From Bacteroidota bacterium (GTDB lineage: Bacteria; Bacteroidota; Bacteroidia; Chitinophagales; Chitinophagaceae), in assembly GCA_018267515.1 (NCBI GenBank), contig JAFDYJ010000016.1, positions 61,933 through 125,932 on the forward strand: a stretch of DNA of 64,000 bases, given 5' to 3'. Below the pieces are notes generated by a model, which did not search any database, had not been told where the DNA came from, and saw only the letters and a program-made list of their open reading frames with translations. Below, one piece after another: positions 45,150 through 55,161 of the stretch; the stretch's first letter is position 1; the number at the start of each line of letters is the position of its first letter. The position numbers and the translations under genes are program-made.

Positions 45150-45693
45150 AAAAATGCTTTCATAATACAGTTCCTCATCTTACTTGACTTATTTGCAAGC
45201 GCCAAAGTTCGAAATCATATGCTTTGGTAAAAGGAAACAAATTATTTTACCCTACTGAATAAAAACCGAGGACCCCGGATTTATTCGCCGGTTCTGACTT
45301 CATATGGTAGTACTACAGATAAAAATATCCCCTTTTGAATCTTTCAGAAAGCAATGCATATTTATTTTCTTCAGCCGGAATTGATCAATAGCTCGGTCAG
45401 CAATGGCACTTTCATAGCTGACTTTAAAAACTGAATACTTTATAAATTGTGAAATTTTTACTTTTTATCATTTTTTTATTTCATCTAAAATACTCAACAA
45501 CAAAAAAAAGAAGGAGCTCCGGCTATTCATTTTTTTCTCAATACTTTGAATGCGTGGGGTTAAGGCCGGTCTATTCTTTTCAGCACTGCTGGTTGATCTT
45601 TATACCTCGTATAATTACGATTTCTAATCAATGTGGATAGAGTTATCAAAAAAAAACAATATTTTATACCAAATTAAAAGTAAATTTGTTTCC
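45150..45693. other. intergenic region of about 540 bases with a possible gene remnant
   Basis: No complete gene is supported. On the minus strand, 45300-45455 holds 52 codons with protein-like composition (YESAIADRAIDQFRLKK, CFLKDSKGDIFICSTTI) ending in TGA but with no start codon. It may be the tail of a lost gene. A plus-strand frame at 45449-45640 looks random. Confidence 0.35.
45681..45688 (+). promoter_or_regulatory. -7 element directly before the small T9SS-sorted protein
   Basis: TAAATTTG matches TAnnTTTG and ends 5 bases before the TTG at 45694, which begins the signal peptide. The arrangement repeats that of gatC and the YitT gene. No TTG is seen at the -33 position. Confidence 0.4.
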
Positions 45694-46038
45694 TTGAAGA
45701 AAATTTTACTCATACTGTCCATTATTCTTCTTTCATCCACTCTTTCACAGGCACAGGTGTCGAGAAATAATCCTGTACCGGATGGGCAAGTGATTAGTTT
45801 GAAGATTTATCCTAACCCCGCTACCACCTATATTACTTTTGATTTTCAGAAAGGTTTTGAAAAAGGTTTACTGATTCAGGTTTACAATTTTCTTGGTAAA
45901 AAAATGTATGAAACTCAGGATCTTTCTGAGAAAACAACATTAGATCTCTCCGAATACAATAGGGGTGTCTATATTTTCCATCTCGTTGACCGTGTAGGTA
46001 AGATAATTGAATCCGGAAAATTTCAGGTTTCAAAATAA
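45694..46038 (+). CDS. small secreted protein with T9SS type A sorting domain
   Basis: This 114-residue protein starts most plausibly at TTG (45694), giving the signal peptide KKILLILSIILLSSTLSQAQ. An ATG 21 codons upstream yields a polar, atypical N-terminus. The whole mature part is a T9SS type A sorting domain: SLKIYPNPATTYITFDF, then LIQVYNFLGKKMYE, and LDLSEYNRGVYIFHLVD near the C-terminus. No cargo domain precedes the signal, so the protein is essentially a bare sorting domain. It converges with the methyltransferase gene. Confidence 0.75.
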   Translation: MKKILLILSIILLSSTLSQAQVSRNNPVPDGQVISLKIYPNPATTYITFDFQKGFEKGLLIQVYNFLGKKMYETQDLSEKTTLDLSEYNRGVYIFHLVDRVGKIIESGKFQVSK

Positions 46039-46057
46039 ATTCCATTTCCCTATTCTC

Positions 46058-47236
46058 TCAGTTCGAAGAAATTTCTGCTATAAGAAATTTTAAATATTGC
46101 GTATTTTCTATTCCCCGTATTACAGGATGATCCGGCGATTGAGTTTGGAAAGTTACCTGGCGGATTTTTTTCCGGGCATCACGTGCAGCCATGTCTATAA
46201 TTTGAAAAAATAACTCAGCATTGACAAGATTCGTACAGGATGATGTAACCAGGAAACCACCATCCCTCAGCAATTTCATGCCCCGCAAATTGATTTCCTT
46301 ATAACCGGTAATTGCTTTTTGAATCGTTTCCCTGCTTTTAGTAAATGCCGGAGGATCCAACATCACTACATCATATTTTCTTCCCTCTTTTGACCACCGT
46401 TTTAATACATCAAATGCATTAGCCGTTTCAAAACTACAAACTTTTTCTAAGCCATTCAGCTCAGCATTTTGACGGGCCTGCTGTACTGCATTTTCAGAAA
46501 TATCAATTCCTAAAACAGATTTTGCGCCATAATGTGCTGCATGAATTTCAAAGGTTCCCGTATAGGTAAAAGCCCCTAATACTTCAGCATCCTTCACGAT
46601 ATTCCGTATTGCTTTTCGATTATCCTGCTGGTCTAAGAAATACCCTGTCTTCTGACCGTTTTCCAAATCAACATGAAACTGCAATCCATTTTCATGGATC
46701 ATTATCCGGGTATTGAAAGGTTGGGATAAAAAACCCTTTTGCTGAGCCAGGCCTTCCAATTCCCGAACCGGGACATCATTTCTCTCATAGATTCCTTTAG
46801 GATCGAAAAGAGTATTCAAAGCCTTCACAATGGCAGGCTTCCAAACGTCTATTCCCAATGCCAGTGTTTGAATTACAAAGTAATCATTGAACTTATCAAT
46901 TATAAGTTGCGGTAGTGAGTCTGCTTCCCCAAATACCAATCTGCAATTTTCTATATAACCCAGCTTATTCCTGTAGTCCCGGCATTGCCGGATCCTTTGT
47001 AGAAAAAAAGATTCATTAATCTCCTCTCCGGAATTCCGGGTTAGCAAGCGAACCAATATCCTTGACTTTGAATTAATATAACCCCGGCCAACGAACTTTT
47101 TATCACTTCCGATCACATCCACAATTTCACCATCTGATATTCCTGTATCTGTCTTTTCCACTTCATTGCTGAATATCCAGGGATGACCTGTGACAATACG
47201 TGAAGAAATCTTCTTTTTTAGGTAAACATTTGCCAT
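46058..47236 (-). CDS. class I SAM-dependent rRNA methyltransferase (RlmI-like)
   Basis: This 392-residue protein has an N-terminal PUA-like domain (GHPWIFSNEVEKTD, then DKKFVGRGYINSKSRILVRLL) and a Rossmann methyltransferase domain: GYFLDQQDNRK, LGAFTYTGTFEIHAAHYGA (SAM loop), LDPPAFTK and the SSCTN motif with a likely catalytic cysteine. The family methylates C5 of cytosine 1962 in 23S rRNA. The start is at 47236 (MANVYLKKKIS); an extension of 17 codons upstream lacks conservation. Confidence 0.88.
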   Translation of the reverse strand: MANVYLKKKISSRIVTGHPWIFSNEVEKTDTGISDGEIVDVIGSDKKFVGRGYINSKSRILVRLLTRNSGEEINESFFLQRIRQCRDYRNKLGYIENCRLVFGEADSLPQLIIDKFNDYFVIQTLALGIDVWKPAIVKALNTLFDPKGIYERNDVPVRELEGLAQQKGFLSQPFNTRIMIHENGLQFHVDLENGQKTGYFLDQQDNRKAIRNIVKDAEVLGAFTYTGTFEIHAAHYGAKSVLGIDISENAVQQARQNAELNGLEKVCSFETANAFDVLKRWSKEGRKYDVVMLDPPAFTKSRETIQKAITGYKEINLRGMKLLRDGGFLVTSSCTNLVNAELFFQIIDMAARDARKKIRQVTFQTQSPDHPVIRGIENTQYLKFLIAEISSN

Positions 47237-47368
47237 TGGTGCCGGCAAAATAAACAAACTAATGCCAGGATTCCTTATGATTGTCAATTATTCCTACAAT
47301 TCTGACAGCAAAATTTTTTCTTATCTATAAACTTCTCATTTGAGGACATTTTGTCCCATTAGCCGCTA

Positions 47369-47398
47369 TTGGCAGTATTCTTGACAATCTTACCTTTG
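47369..47398 (+). promoter_or_regulatory. consensus promoter of grpE-dnaJ
   Basis: TTG (47369-47371) and TACCTTTG (47391-47398) are spaced by exactly 19 bases. The leader to the grpE ATG at 47427 is about 22 bases. I looked for a CIRCE operator (TTAGCACTC-N9-GAGTGCTAA) and did not find one. Confidence 0.8.
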
Positions 47399-47426
47399 CA
47401 TCCAATTAAAATAACAGGTAAAAAAC

Positions 47427-47984
47427 ATGAAAGAAAAGGATAATAACGGCCTCGAAAATAATCCGGATATGGATATTAATACAGATGAAAATCTGAGCGG
47501 ACTTACTCATCTGAATGAACCCGTTTCTGACAATTCTGAACTGGAAAAAATTAAAACAGAACTGGAAGAAGCAAAAGATAAATATCTCAGATCAATAGCA
47601 GAACTGGACAACTTTAAACGCAGAAATGCCAAAGAAAGATTAGAATTAATACAAACAGCCGGCCGGGAAATTATTACGGACCTGCTTGATATCCTGGATG
47701 ATTGCGACAGGGCTCAGAATCAAATGGAAAACAGTGATAGTGCAAAAGATAACCGTGAAGGTGCTTTACTTGTTTTCAATAAGCTCAGGAATATTTTGCA
47801 GGCAAGAGGCCTGAAAGTAATGAAATCCATAAATGAAGAATTCGACCCTGAACTTCATGATGCTATTACTGAAATCGCCGCCCCTTCAAAAGACCTGAGA
47901 GGAAAAGTAGTTGACGAAATTGCCAAAGGTTATTACCTGAATGATAAAATTATCCGACACGCAAAAGTAGTAGTGGGCAAATAA
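47427..47984 (+). CDS. grpE: nucleotide exchange factor GrpE
   Basis: This 185-residue co-chaperone releases ADP from DnaK. It has an acidic N-terminal tail, a long dimerising helix ([21 protein letters not shown]) with the conserved [12 protein letters not shown] pattern, and the beta-rich C-terminal part with [11 protein letters not shown] and [18 protein letters not shown]. It is followed 22 bases later by dnaJ, a common order. dnaK is not in the window. Confidence 0.96.
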   Translation: MKEKDNNGLENNPDMDINTDENLSGLTHLNEPVSDNSELEKIKTELEEAKDKYLRSIAELDNFKRRNAKERLELIQTAGREIITDLLDILDDCDRAQNQMENSDSAKDNREGALLVFNKLRNILQARGLKVMKSINEEFDPELHDAITEIAAPSKDLRGKVVDEIAKGYYLNDKIIRHAKVVVGK

Positions 47985-48006
47985 ACTTAACCAGCAAAAG
48001 ACGATT

Positions 48007-49158
48007 ATGGCAAAAAGAGATTATTATGAAATTTTGGGTGTCGGTAAAAGTGCATCTGCAGAAGAAATAAAAAAAGCTTACCGTAAGGTAGCCATGCAGC
48101 ATCATCCCGACCGGAATCCCGGTGATAAAGCTGCTGAAGAAAAATTTAAGGAAGCTGCTGAAGCTTATGAAATACTCAGCGATACCGATAAAAAATCCCA
48201 GTATGATCGCTATGGGCATGCAGGCGTTAGTGGTAATGGACGCAGAAGTTCAGGCGGCATGAACATGGATGATATCTTCAGCAATTTCGGAGATATTTTC
48301 GGTGATGATCTTTTTGGAAGCTTTTTTGGCGGTGGTGGCAGAGGTCGGTCACAGCGAAGTCATGGAGTCAGAGGCAGTAATCTCAGGATCAAACTCAAAT
48401 TAAATTTTGGAGAAATTGCCAAAGGCGTTACAAAAAATATTAAAGTAAAAAAATACGTTACCTGTACTTCCTGCGGTGGCAGTGGTGCAAAAGATAAAGG
48501 CAGTATTCATACTTGCAGCACCTGTGGCGGCAGCGGTCAAATGAAAAGAGTTCAGAACACTTTTTTGGGACAGATGCAAACTGTAACTACCTGCCCTACC
48601 TGTAACGGAGAAGGAACAACTATCACCTCTAAATGTCCGGCCTGCCGCGGAGAAGGAAGAGTTTATGGTGAAGAAACCATCACGGTTGACATTCCGGCAG
48701 GTGTGCAAGAGGGTATGCAATTAAATATTAGCGGAAAAGGAAATGCCGGTGAAAGAGGCGGAATATCGGGAGACCTGATTATAGTTATTGAAGAAGAAGC
48801 ACACAAAGAATTACACCGGGAAGGTTTGAATGTTGCCTATGATCTGCATATTTCTTTTATGGATGCAGTGTTTGGATCCCAGATAGAAGTACCAACGATT
48901 GACGGAAGAGCAAAAATTAAAATCCCTGCCGGAACCCAAAGCGGAAAAATCTTCCGGCTGAAGGGTAAAGGTTTTCCGGCAGTAAACTCTTATGAAAAAG
49001 GGGATCAGTTAATACACATAAATATCTGGACGCCGCAACATCTCTCATCCGATGAAAAGGCCATGCTTGAAAAAATGAGTCATTCATCAAATTTCAAACC
49101 GCAGCCCGATAAGAATGAGAAAAATTTTTTTGATAAAGTGAGAGAAATGTTCAGCTAA
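48007..49158 (+). CDS. dnaJ: molecular chaperone DnaJ
   Basis: This 383-residue co-chaperone starts with a J domain ([24 protein letters not shown] in [10 protein letters not shown]). A Gly/Phe-rich linker follows, then four CxxCxGxG zinc-binding repeats ([32 protein letters not shown]) and the C-terminal peptide-binding domains. The full type A architecture is present. Its stop codon overlaps the stop of the convergent VWA gene by three bases. Confidence 0.97.
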   Translation: MAKRDYYEILGVGKSASAEEIKKAYRKVAMQHHPDRNPGDKAAEEKFKEAAEAYEILSDTDKKSQYDRYGHAGVSGNGRRSSGGMNMDDIFSNFGDIFGDDLFGSFFGGGGRGRSQRSHGVRGSNLRIKLKLNFGEIAKGVTKNIKVKKYVTCTSCGGSGAKDKGSIHTCSTCGGSGQMKRVQNTFLGQMQTVTTCPTCNGEGTTITSKCPACRGEGRVYGEETITVDIPAGVQEGMQLNISGKGNAGERGGISGDLIIVIEEEAHKELHREGLNVAYDLHISFMDAVFGSQIEVPTIDGRAKIKIPAGTQSGKIFRLKGKGFPAVNSYEKGDQLIHINIWTPQHLSSDEKAMLEKMSHSSNFKPQPDKNEKNFFDKVREMFS

Positions 49159-50942
49159 AACTTATCAGAATCCCTGTCTCTTCTTTTCTTTTTCTTTTTT
49201 GAATAATTTTCTTTTGCCTGCTGAACTAAGGAAACAAACTCCTTTTGTGAAATATCGTTTTCCCGGGCTGAATTAATTGCCAGTGCAAGTACGTCATTCC
49301 AGGATGATTTTTTAATAAATTCAGATCTGCGAAGAAGCGACCCAAACATAATAACAGATGCAGAAAACCGGTATGAAGAATCAAGCTTTTCAAATGGAAT
49401 AAAATTAAACTCACTTTGATAAGCTGCACTTCTCGCAACAGTTTCTTTTGGTAAATTATATTTAACGGAAATATCTGCAAAACGGTTACCCGGCATATAC
49501 TCACCCTGAGCTGATCTATTCTTCTCCGTGGGAGTAACTTCAAAAACAATCTCTGCAGAATTTCCCGAACCTATCTCTCCGCCTTCTACATCAGTCAGCG
49601 AATCCTTTAATACGCTTACTTTATTATCAAACCCTATTAAACGATATTCTTTTACATAATCCGGATTAAATTCCACATCTAAAATGACGTTATCCGCCAC
49701 AGCATAGAGTGTCTGGGTAAACTCTGCCATTAACACTTTCTCTGCCTCCTGGTAATTATCCAGGTATGCAAAATTTCCATTTCCTTTCCTGGCCAGGGTT
49801 TGAATTTTAGAATCCTTATAATTACCCATTCCAACTCCAAGACAAGTCAGGTAAACACCGGATTCACGCTGCCGGGAAATCAGATCGTCTAATTCTTCCT
49901 CTGTTTTCAGACCTACATTAAAATCACCATCAGTGGCAAGTATTACCCTGTTATTGCCCCCTTTAATAAAGTGATATCTTGCCAACCTATATGCCATCCG
50001 TATACCCGATTCTCCCGGAGTTGATCCGCCGGGTGTCAGCTCATCAATAGCTTTCTGGATTTTTTCTTTTTCAGCTCCGCCAGTTGCCGGAAGCATCACA
50101 CCCACTGTACCTCCATATACCACAATGGAAACAGTATCTATGGCACGTAAATTATTTACCAATAAATGGAATGCAGACTTAATCAGAGGAAGCCGGTTAG
50201 GCATATCCATTGAACCGGATATATCAATTAAAAAAACGAGATTGCTGGGAGGTAATGAATCCAGATTAAGTTTACGGGCAGACAGATCAATAAAGAATAA
50301 TTCATTGTCAGGATTCCACGGACAGGATGTTAAAGTGGTGTTGACTTTAAAAACATCATTGCCTGCAGGCTCTGAATAATTAAGATTGAAATAATTCAGC
50401 AATTCTTCAATGCGAACTGCATCCGGAGGAACAATACTATTGAAATTGATAAACCTGCGGACATTACTGTATGAAGCTTTATCAATATTCAGAGAAACTC
50501 CTGTAACCGGAAATCTCCCGGCATTGATAAAACGGTTCTCTACAATGCTTGCATACGTTTCATCCCCGGTAAACCATTTTCGCTGTTCATCCCGCTGAAG
50601 ATCTTTTGTAAGAGAAATAAGCCGTTCCCTGCGAATAGTTGCGGAAGTAACAGCAAGTAATTTTAATTTTACTTCTACATAGGTGTCTGCATTAACAGCC
50701 ATCTCAACTTTTTCATACCCTTCTAAAGAAAAAATCAGAGTATCTAACTGATAATTGGTAAGAATTCCAAAAGTTCCATATACACCTGAACTATAAATAT
50801 AACCGGTTGGCCTTTCAATAATCTTAACGTTTTGCAATGGATTCCCTTTTTCATCCTTCACCTCTCCGCGAATATAATATTGCTGGCTAAATAAGGATGA
50901 ATGCACAAAGAGAAACAGAACCAGGAAACAAAGGGTCTTCAA
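49155..50942 (-). CDS. secreted VWA-domain protein (YfbK-like)
   Basis: This 595-residue protein begins at TTG: the frame upstream runs to a TAA without an ATG, and the TTG opens a signal peptide ([19 protein letters not shown]). Residues 22-95 form a carboxypeptidase-regulatory-like beta domain ([18 protein letters not shown]). Then comes an N-terminal YfbK region ([23 protein letters not shown]) and a VWA domain with the MIDAS sequence [17 protein letters not shown] and [12 protein letters not shown]-terminal DUF3520-like segment ends in a Lys-rich tail. Adhesive or regulatory roles are possible. It overlaps dnaJ's stop. Confidence 0.88.
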   Translation of the reverse strand: MKTLCFLVLFLFVHSSLFSQQYYIRGEVKDEKGNPLQNVKIIERPTGYIYSSGVYGTFGILTNYQLDTLIFSLEGYEKVEMAVNADTYVEVKLKLLAVTSATIRRERLISLTKDLQRDEQRKWFTGDETYASIVENRFINAGRFPVTGVSLNIDKASYSNVRRFINFNSIVPPDAVRIEELLNYFNLNYSEPAGNDVFKVNTTLTSCPWNPDNELFFIDLSARKLNLDSLPPSNLVFLIDISGSMDMPNRLPLIKSAFHLLVNNLRAIDTVSIVVYGGTVGVMLPATGGAEKEKIQKAIDELTPGGSTPGESGIRMAYRLARYHFIKGGNNRVILATDGDFNVGLKTEEELDDLISRQRESGVYLTCLGVGMGNYKDSKIQTLARKGNGNFAYLDNYQEAEKVLMAEFTQTLYAVADNVILDVEFNPDYVKEYRLIGFDNKVSVLKDSLTDVEGGEIGSGNSAEIVFEVTPTEKNRSAQGEYMPGNRFADISVKYNLPKETVARSAAYQSEFNFIPFEKLDSSYRFSASVIMFGSLLRRSEFIKKSSWNDVLALAINSARENDISQKEFVSLVQQAKENYSKKKKKRRDRDSDKF

Positions 50943-50999
50943 ATGGGTATTTTAGGGAGATAAGATACAAAAATTAACCCAGCATAGTAATAACTTCAA

Positions 51000-51533
51000 C
51001 TATTTCAGTTGATATATTTCTTTCAAATTCCTTCCGAGGCCGTCATAATCCAATCCGTAACCAACCACAAATTTATTTGGTATGGAAAAACCGATATAAT
51101 CGAGTGTCAGGGGAAATTGGGTTGCTTCCGGTTTATGAAGTAATGTCGCTATTTTAAGACTCCTGGGTTGTTGATGCAATAGTTTGGGTAAAAAATGATG
51201 TAAGGTTTTACCCGTGTCAACGATGTCTTCAACAATAACAATGTCTTTCCCGAATATATCCTCTTCCAGTCCGATGGAAGTAACCACCTTGCCGGATGAT
51301 TTCATTCCCCGGTAAGAGGCCAGTTTAATAAAGCACAATTCTGACTCAATTGTGAGGCACCGGAAAAGATCGGCAGCAAACATGAAGGATCCATTCAGAA
51401 TTGCAATGAACAAAGGTCTTTTTCCGGAAAAATCATTGTTGATAGCATCGGCCAATTCGTTTACCCGGTTCCTAATAGATTCGGCGGAAAGATAGGGGAC
51501 AAATTCTTTATCATGAATCTTTATAATAGACAT
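51000..51533 (-). CDS. hpt: hypoxanthine phosphoribosyltransferase
   Basis: This 177-residue salvage enzyme joins hypoxanthine (or guanine) to PRPP. It shows the PRPP loop IVIVEDIVDTGKTLHHFL, the N-terminal LFIAILNGSFMFAADL and the purine-binding FVVGYGLDYDGLGRNL. The length is as expected. It starts 6 bases after the LysM gene's stop, at the end of a leftward operon. Confidence 0.95.
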   Translation of the reverse strand: MSIIKIHDKEFVPYLSAESIRNRVNELADAINNDFSGKRPLFIAILNGSFMFAADLFRCLTIESELCFIKLASYRGMKSSGKVVTSIGLEEDIFGKDIVIVEDIVDTGKTLHHFLPKLLHQQPRSLKIATLLHKPEATQFPLTLDYIGFSIPNKFVVGYGLDYDGLGRNLKEIYQLK

Positions 51534-51539
51534 CTATTT

Positions 51540-52841
51540 CTATTTGTATATTTTTAAAAGTTGGCCCGCTTTAAGGTCATGACCCTGCAGCTGATTCCAG
51601 GCTACAATATCATTCATTTTCACATTATATTTTTGTGCAATTGCCCAGATGGTCTCTTTGTGCCCGACTGTATAAATAATAGTTTCTGCTTCCCGCTTAA
51701 CGGTTTGATGATTACCGGAAATATTTTCCGGCAATGAATAGATGGTTCTGTTTTCTTTTATAGCCAGCCGGGGCTTTGAAGGAGCTTTTGTTTTCAGATA
51801 TAATTGTTCACCCACTGCCGGTTGCATATTACTGCCAAGCATATTGTACTCCATTAAACTTTCCAGGCGAATCGCTTCCTGTTGGGCAATATCATATAAA
51901 TTTTCTCCGGGTTTTACAATATGAATTTCATTCAACCCGGTTTTGCGTTTACGTTGCAAATAGAGTAACTGATCCTGCTGAAGGGTTTCAGTTTCTTTCA
52001 TATCATTAAAATCAAATAACCAGGCAAGTGGAATATTATATTGTTGTGCAATGGCTAAAAAGGGAGCTCCTTGTTTTGCAAAGACCACACGGGTTTCATT
52101 GATCTTAAATTCGCCGGTTGGATACTGTGGTTTTTTTGCAGCAATCTCAGGTTGCGTTTTGGGTTCTGTTAGTTTTATGTCTGTCTTTTGTAATTCACTT
52201 CCGGGCTGGTTTATAAAAGCCGGCTCTACAGAGCGGGAATTAACAGTCGTTTTCTGAACCGGTTGTTGAATAATTTCCGGATTTGCTTTCGCCAGCACCT
52301 CTTCTTTCTTCGGTTTCATTTTTCCCATTGCAATAAGCGTATAATCCTCCAATTGATAATCTTCAATCAGCTTAATGATTACCTGCGGATATTTCGGATT
52401 GGTAGCATAACCTGCTTTTTTTAACCCATAAGCCCATCCTTTATAGTCAGTCGGATCCAGGTTAAACAAAAAGGCATACCGGGGCCTGGTCTTTAAAAAG
52501 TCCGAATGATCTTTATAGGATTCTTCAGCAGAATTATATTTTCTAAAACATTCATTTTGTAAATCATCATCATGTTTAACAGAAGGGCCATTCCAGGTTT
52601 CCTTACATTTTATTCCGAAATGATTATTCGATTTTTTAACCAGATCACTGGTTCCTGCCATCGTCTCATGAATTCCCTGTGCCAGTTTGATGGCAGCCGG
52701 AACACCGGTTCGTTGCATTTCTTCAATTGCAAAATCCTTATATGAATTGATATACTGCTTTATTACTGCAGGATCCTGTGCTAAAGTGACCCCTCCGGTC
52801 AACCACATAACAATCATCAATAAAAATTTCCTGTTTTGCAT
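51540..52841 (-). CDS. LysM peptidoglycan hydrolase (glucosaminidase domain)
   Basis: This 433-residue exported protein has a signal peptide ending TLAQDPAV. A Mannosyl-glycoprotein endo-beta-N-acetylglucosaminidase/FlgJ-type domain follows (residues 25-160), with IKLAQGIHETMAGTSDLVKK containing the catalytic-type Glu, NHFGIKC, and YATNPKYPQVIIKLIEDY. Two or three LysM-like repeats follow: FLAIAQQYNIPLAWLFDFNDM, EIHIVKPGENLYDIAQQEA and IYTVGHKETIWAIAQKYNVK. It should bind and trim the cell wall. Spacing to hpt and the O-methyltransferase is 6-10 bases. Confidence 0.93.
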   Translation of the reverse strand: MQNRKFLLMIVMWLTGGVTLAQDPAVIKQYINSYKDFAIEEMQRTGVPAAIKLAQGIHETMAGTSDLVKKSNNHFGIKCKETWNGPSVKHDDDLQNECFRKYNSAEESYKDHSDFLKTRPRYAFLFNLDPTDYKGWAYGLKKAGYATNPKYPQVIIKLIEDYQLEDYTLIAMGKMKPKKEEVLAKANPEIIQQPVQKTTVNSRSVEPAFINQPGSELQKTDIKLTEPKTQPEIAAKKPQYPTGEFKINETRVVFAKQGAPFLAIAQQYNIPLAWLFDFNDMKETETLQQDQLLYLQRKRKTGLNEIHIVKPGENLYDIAQQEAIRLESLMEYNMLGSNMQPAVGEQLYLKTKAPSKPRLAIKENRTIYSLPENISGNHQTVKREAETIIYTVGHKETIWAIAQKYNVKMNDIVAWNQLQGHDLKAGQLLKIYK

Positions 52842-52851
52842 GGTACCTTTA

Positions 52852-53490
52852 TTAAATTTTCCGGATCAGGTATAAACCATCCCGAATTGTTAAAATTACT
52901 TTATCAATATTTTCATTTTGCCTCACGTAATCGTTGAATGCTCTTATACCTATGGCATTTTTCCCGGTTGCCTTATCATTCAATGCTTCACCATGAAAAA
53001 AAATATTATCGGCTAAAATAAAGCCGTTTTTCCTCAATCCCGGAAAAACAAGGTTAAAATATCCGATATATTCCGGTTTATGCGCATCTATAAAAACAAG
53101 ATCCCACTTTTCATTCAGAGTGGGAATTATAGTTAACGCATTACCGGTATGTGAAATTATTTTATCCCTGTAAATAGATTGTTTAAAAAATTCCTGTGCT
53201 TTTTCAGCAAATTTTTCAACTCCTTCAATAGTATGAAGTTGCCCGTCTTCGCTTAGCCCTTTAGCCAGGCACAAAGCACTATACCCTACAAAAGTGCCGA
53301 TTTCGAGTATTCTTTTTGGCTTGATCATATAACTGATCATTTCCAATACTTTACCCTGCAAATGCCCGCTAAGCATCTGGTAATCTAGCTTTTGCTGCCG
53401 GGCATAGGAATCAATTTCTTTTAATAATCCATCAGAATCAGAAGAAAAATTTTCTGCATATTCCTGTACAACCGGGTTGATCAGATCCAT
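52852..53490 (-). CDS. O-methyltransferase (catechol O-methyltransferase-like)
   Basis: This 212-residue SAM-dependent enzyme shows the SAM loop LEIGTFVGYSALCLAKGL, LHTIEGVEKFAEKA, and metal-binding acidic residues in WDLVFIDAHKPEYIGYF and ILADNIFFHGE. This is the cation-dependent family that includes COMT and caffeoyl-CoA methyltransferases. The substrate is unknown. It appears to be the first gene of a three-gene operon with LysM and hpt. Confidence 0.92.
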   Translation of the reverse strand: MDLINPVVQEYAENFSSDSDGLLKEIDSYARQQKLDYQMLSGHLQGKVLEMISYMIKPKRILEIGTFVGYSALCLAKGLSEDGQLHTIEGVEKFAEKAQEFFKQSIYRDKIISHTGNALTIIPTLNEKWDLVFIDAHKPEYIGYFNLVFPGLRKNGFILADNIFFHGEALNDKATGKNAIGIRAFNDYVRQNENIDKVILTIRDGLYLIRKI

Positions 53491-53503
53491 TCCTGATTTT
53501 TTA

Positions 53504-53511
53504 CAAAGATA
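53504..53511 (-). promoter_or_regulatory. -7 element of the O-methyltransferase operon
   Basis: On the minus strand TATCTTTG matches TAnnTTTG and lies 13 bases before the ATG at 53490. No TTG is found at the -33 distance. It suggests that transcription of the O-methyltransferase-LysM-hpt operon starts here, separately from the symporter gene. Confidence 0.5.
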
Positions 53512-53529
53512 CCGTGTAAAAATCAGAGC

Positions 53530-55050
53530 TTAAGCTGGCTGTTGCTTTTTTGAAATTAAATACAACCCCAGGAAAGTCAGGAGACCATTATAAATAAGCA
53601 ACTCGTACCCGATTTTGAAATTTCCAAAAATAGAATGCGAAAGATTTTTTATGCTTTCAATCCAATTTCCGGTCATTTTGAATTGCAGCTGATACCATTC
53701 GATATTATTGATAAAATCAATACCCCAGATAATAAGAGGTGCTGCAATGCATATGTAAATTGCATTTCTATCGTTGATTTGTTTCCTGGTTAATCTGCCA
53801 AAAGCAAATAGTCCGAGAAGCGGGCCATAAGTAAATCCGGCTACTTTTAATATTACATCGATAATAGATTTATTGTCCACCCATTTGAAGCCGAGAACGA
53901 TCAGGAAGAAAATAATTGCAAATGAAAAATGAACCAGCATTCGAATCCGTCGTTTTCGTTTTTCATCCCAGTCTGTCCTTCGTTTGATTCCCAATAAGTC
54001 TATACAAAATGATGAAGTAAGTGCGGTAAGAGCCCCATCGGCACTTGGAAAGAGTGCGGAAATCAGGCCAATTACAAAAATGATTGAAACCGCAGCCGGC
54101 ATATAATGAAGCGCTATTGTAGGAAACAGGTCATCGGCAGGCACATGAATTCCTTTAATATCAGCATATAAATACAATAGTCCGCCCATAAAGAGAAATA
54201 AAAAATTCACTATCAGTACCGTGACACTGAAGGTGAGAACATTTTTCCGGGAATCCCTGAGTGTTTTCACACTGATATTTTTCTGCATCATTTCCTGGTC
54301 AAGTCCTGTCATAGCAATGGCAATAAACATACCTCCAAAAAAATGTTTCGGAAAAAACACTTTCGACTTCCAGTCCCAAACAAAAATATCTGAATATGGA
54401 CTTGACTTGATTGAAGAAAGCACATCAGCAAAACTGAAATTAAGCTCTTTGGCAATCAGATAAACAGAAATCAAAAGCGAAAGCAACATAAAAGTTGTTT
54501 GCAATGAATCTGTCCACACAATTGTTTTTACACCACCTTTAAATGTATATGCAAGTATCAGTAAAACAAACACCAATACAGTCACCCAGAAAGGGACACC
54601 CCAGGCCTGAAAAATAAATAACTGCAACACATATACTACAATGTACATTCTGAACGAAGCACCAACAACACGCGAAAGAATAAAGAAGAAGGCACCCGTC
54701 TTGTAAGTTTTTTCTCCAAGCCTTGACTTCAGATAAACGTAAATTGAAGTCAGATTCATGCGGTAATAGACTGGTAACAATACAAAAGCAATGACAGCAT
54801 ATCCTAGCAAATAACCAAGCACCATTTGGAAATATGAAAAACCTCCTGTGCCAACATCACCGGGCACTGACATAAATGTTACACCTGATAACGATGCACC
54901 AATCATTCCATATGCAACCACATACCATCGTGAACTTCTGTTACCAACAAAATAACTCTGATTGTCGGCATTACGAGAAGTGTAAAAAGTAATTGCAAAC
55001 AGCAGGACGGTATAAACCAAAACCACTGATAAAATTAATGCTGGACTCAA
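53530..55050 (-). CDS. sodium:solute symporter (SSS) family transporter
   Basis: This is a roughly 506-residue, 13-helix transporter. The conserved opening (SPALILSVVLVYTVLLFAITF, then ADNQSYFVGNRSSRWYVVAYG), GASLSGVTFMSVPG and the helix ISALFPSADGALTALTSSF all fit the family. I place the start at TTG 55050, since helix 1 begins right there. An ATG 32 codons upstream would add a basic, cysteine-rich leader with no parallel. The substrate cannot be predicted. It is divergent from recR. Confidence 0.88.
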   Translation of the reverse strand: MSPALILSVVLVYTVLLFAITFYTSRNADNQSYFVGNRSSRWYVVAYGMIGASLSGVTFMSVPGDVGTGGFSYFQMVLGYLLGYAVIAFVLLPVYYRMNLTSIYVYLKSRLGEKTYKTGAFFFILSRVVGASFRMYIVVYVLQLFIFQAWGVPFWVTVLVFVLLILAYTFKGGVKTIVWTDSLQTTFMLLSLLISVYLIAKELNFSFADVLSSIKSSPYSDIFVWDWKSKVFFPKHFFGGMFIAIAMTGLDQEMMQKNISVKTLRDSRKNVLTFSVTVLIVNFLFLFMGGLLYLYADIKGIHVPADDLFPTIALHYMPAAVSIIFVIGLISALFPSADGALTALTSSFCIDLLGIKRRTDWDEKRKRRIRMLVHFSFAIIFFLIVLGFKWVDNKSIIDVILKVAGFTYGPLLGLFAFGRLTRKQINDRNAIYICIAAPLIIWGIDFINNIEWYQLQFKMTGNWIESIKNLSHSIFGNFKIGYELLIYNGLLTFLGLYLISKKQQPA

Positions 55051-55161
55051 ATGTTTTAAATTTAGAATACAAGAATAACTGTTTGAAAACCTTTGACAAC
55101 GCAAGCAAGATGGTATTTTTAAACAACGTATATTTGACAACATCATTTAAATTTACCTCAG

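Noticed and set aside
45449..45640. 63-codon plus-strand frame with hydrophobic start
   Set aside because: It begins at GTG in an AT-rich tract and turns into random sequence. It does not read as a signal peptide with a mature part.
47341..47426. Possible CIRCE heat-shock operator before grpE-dnaJ
   Set aside because: No TTAGCACTC-N9-GAGTGCTAA or close variant is present. The region is explained by a standard promoter.
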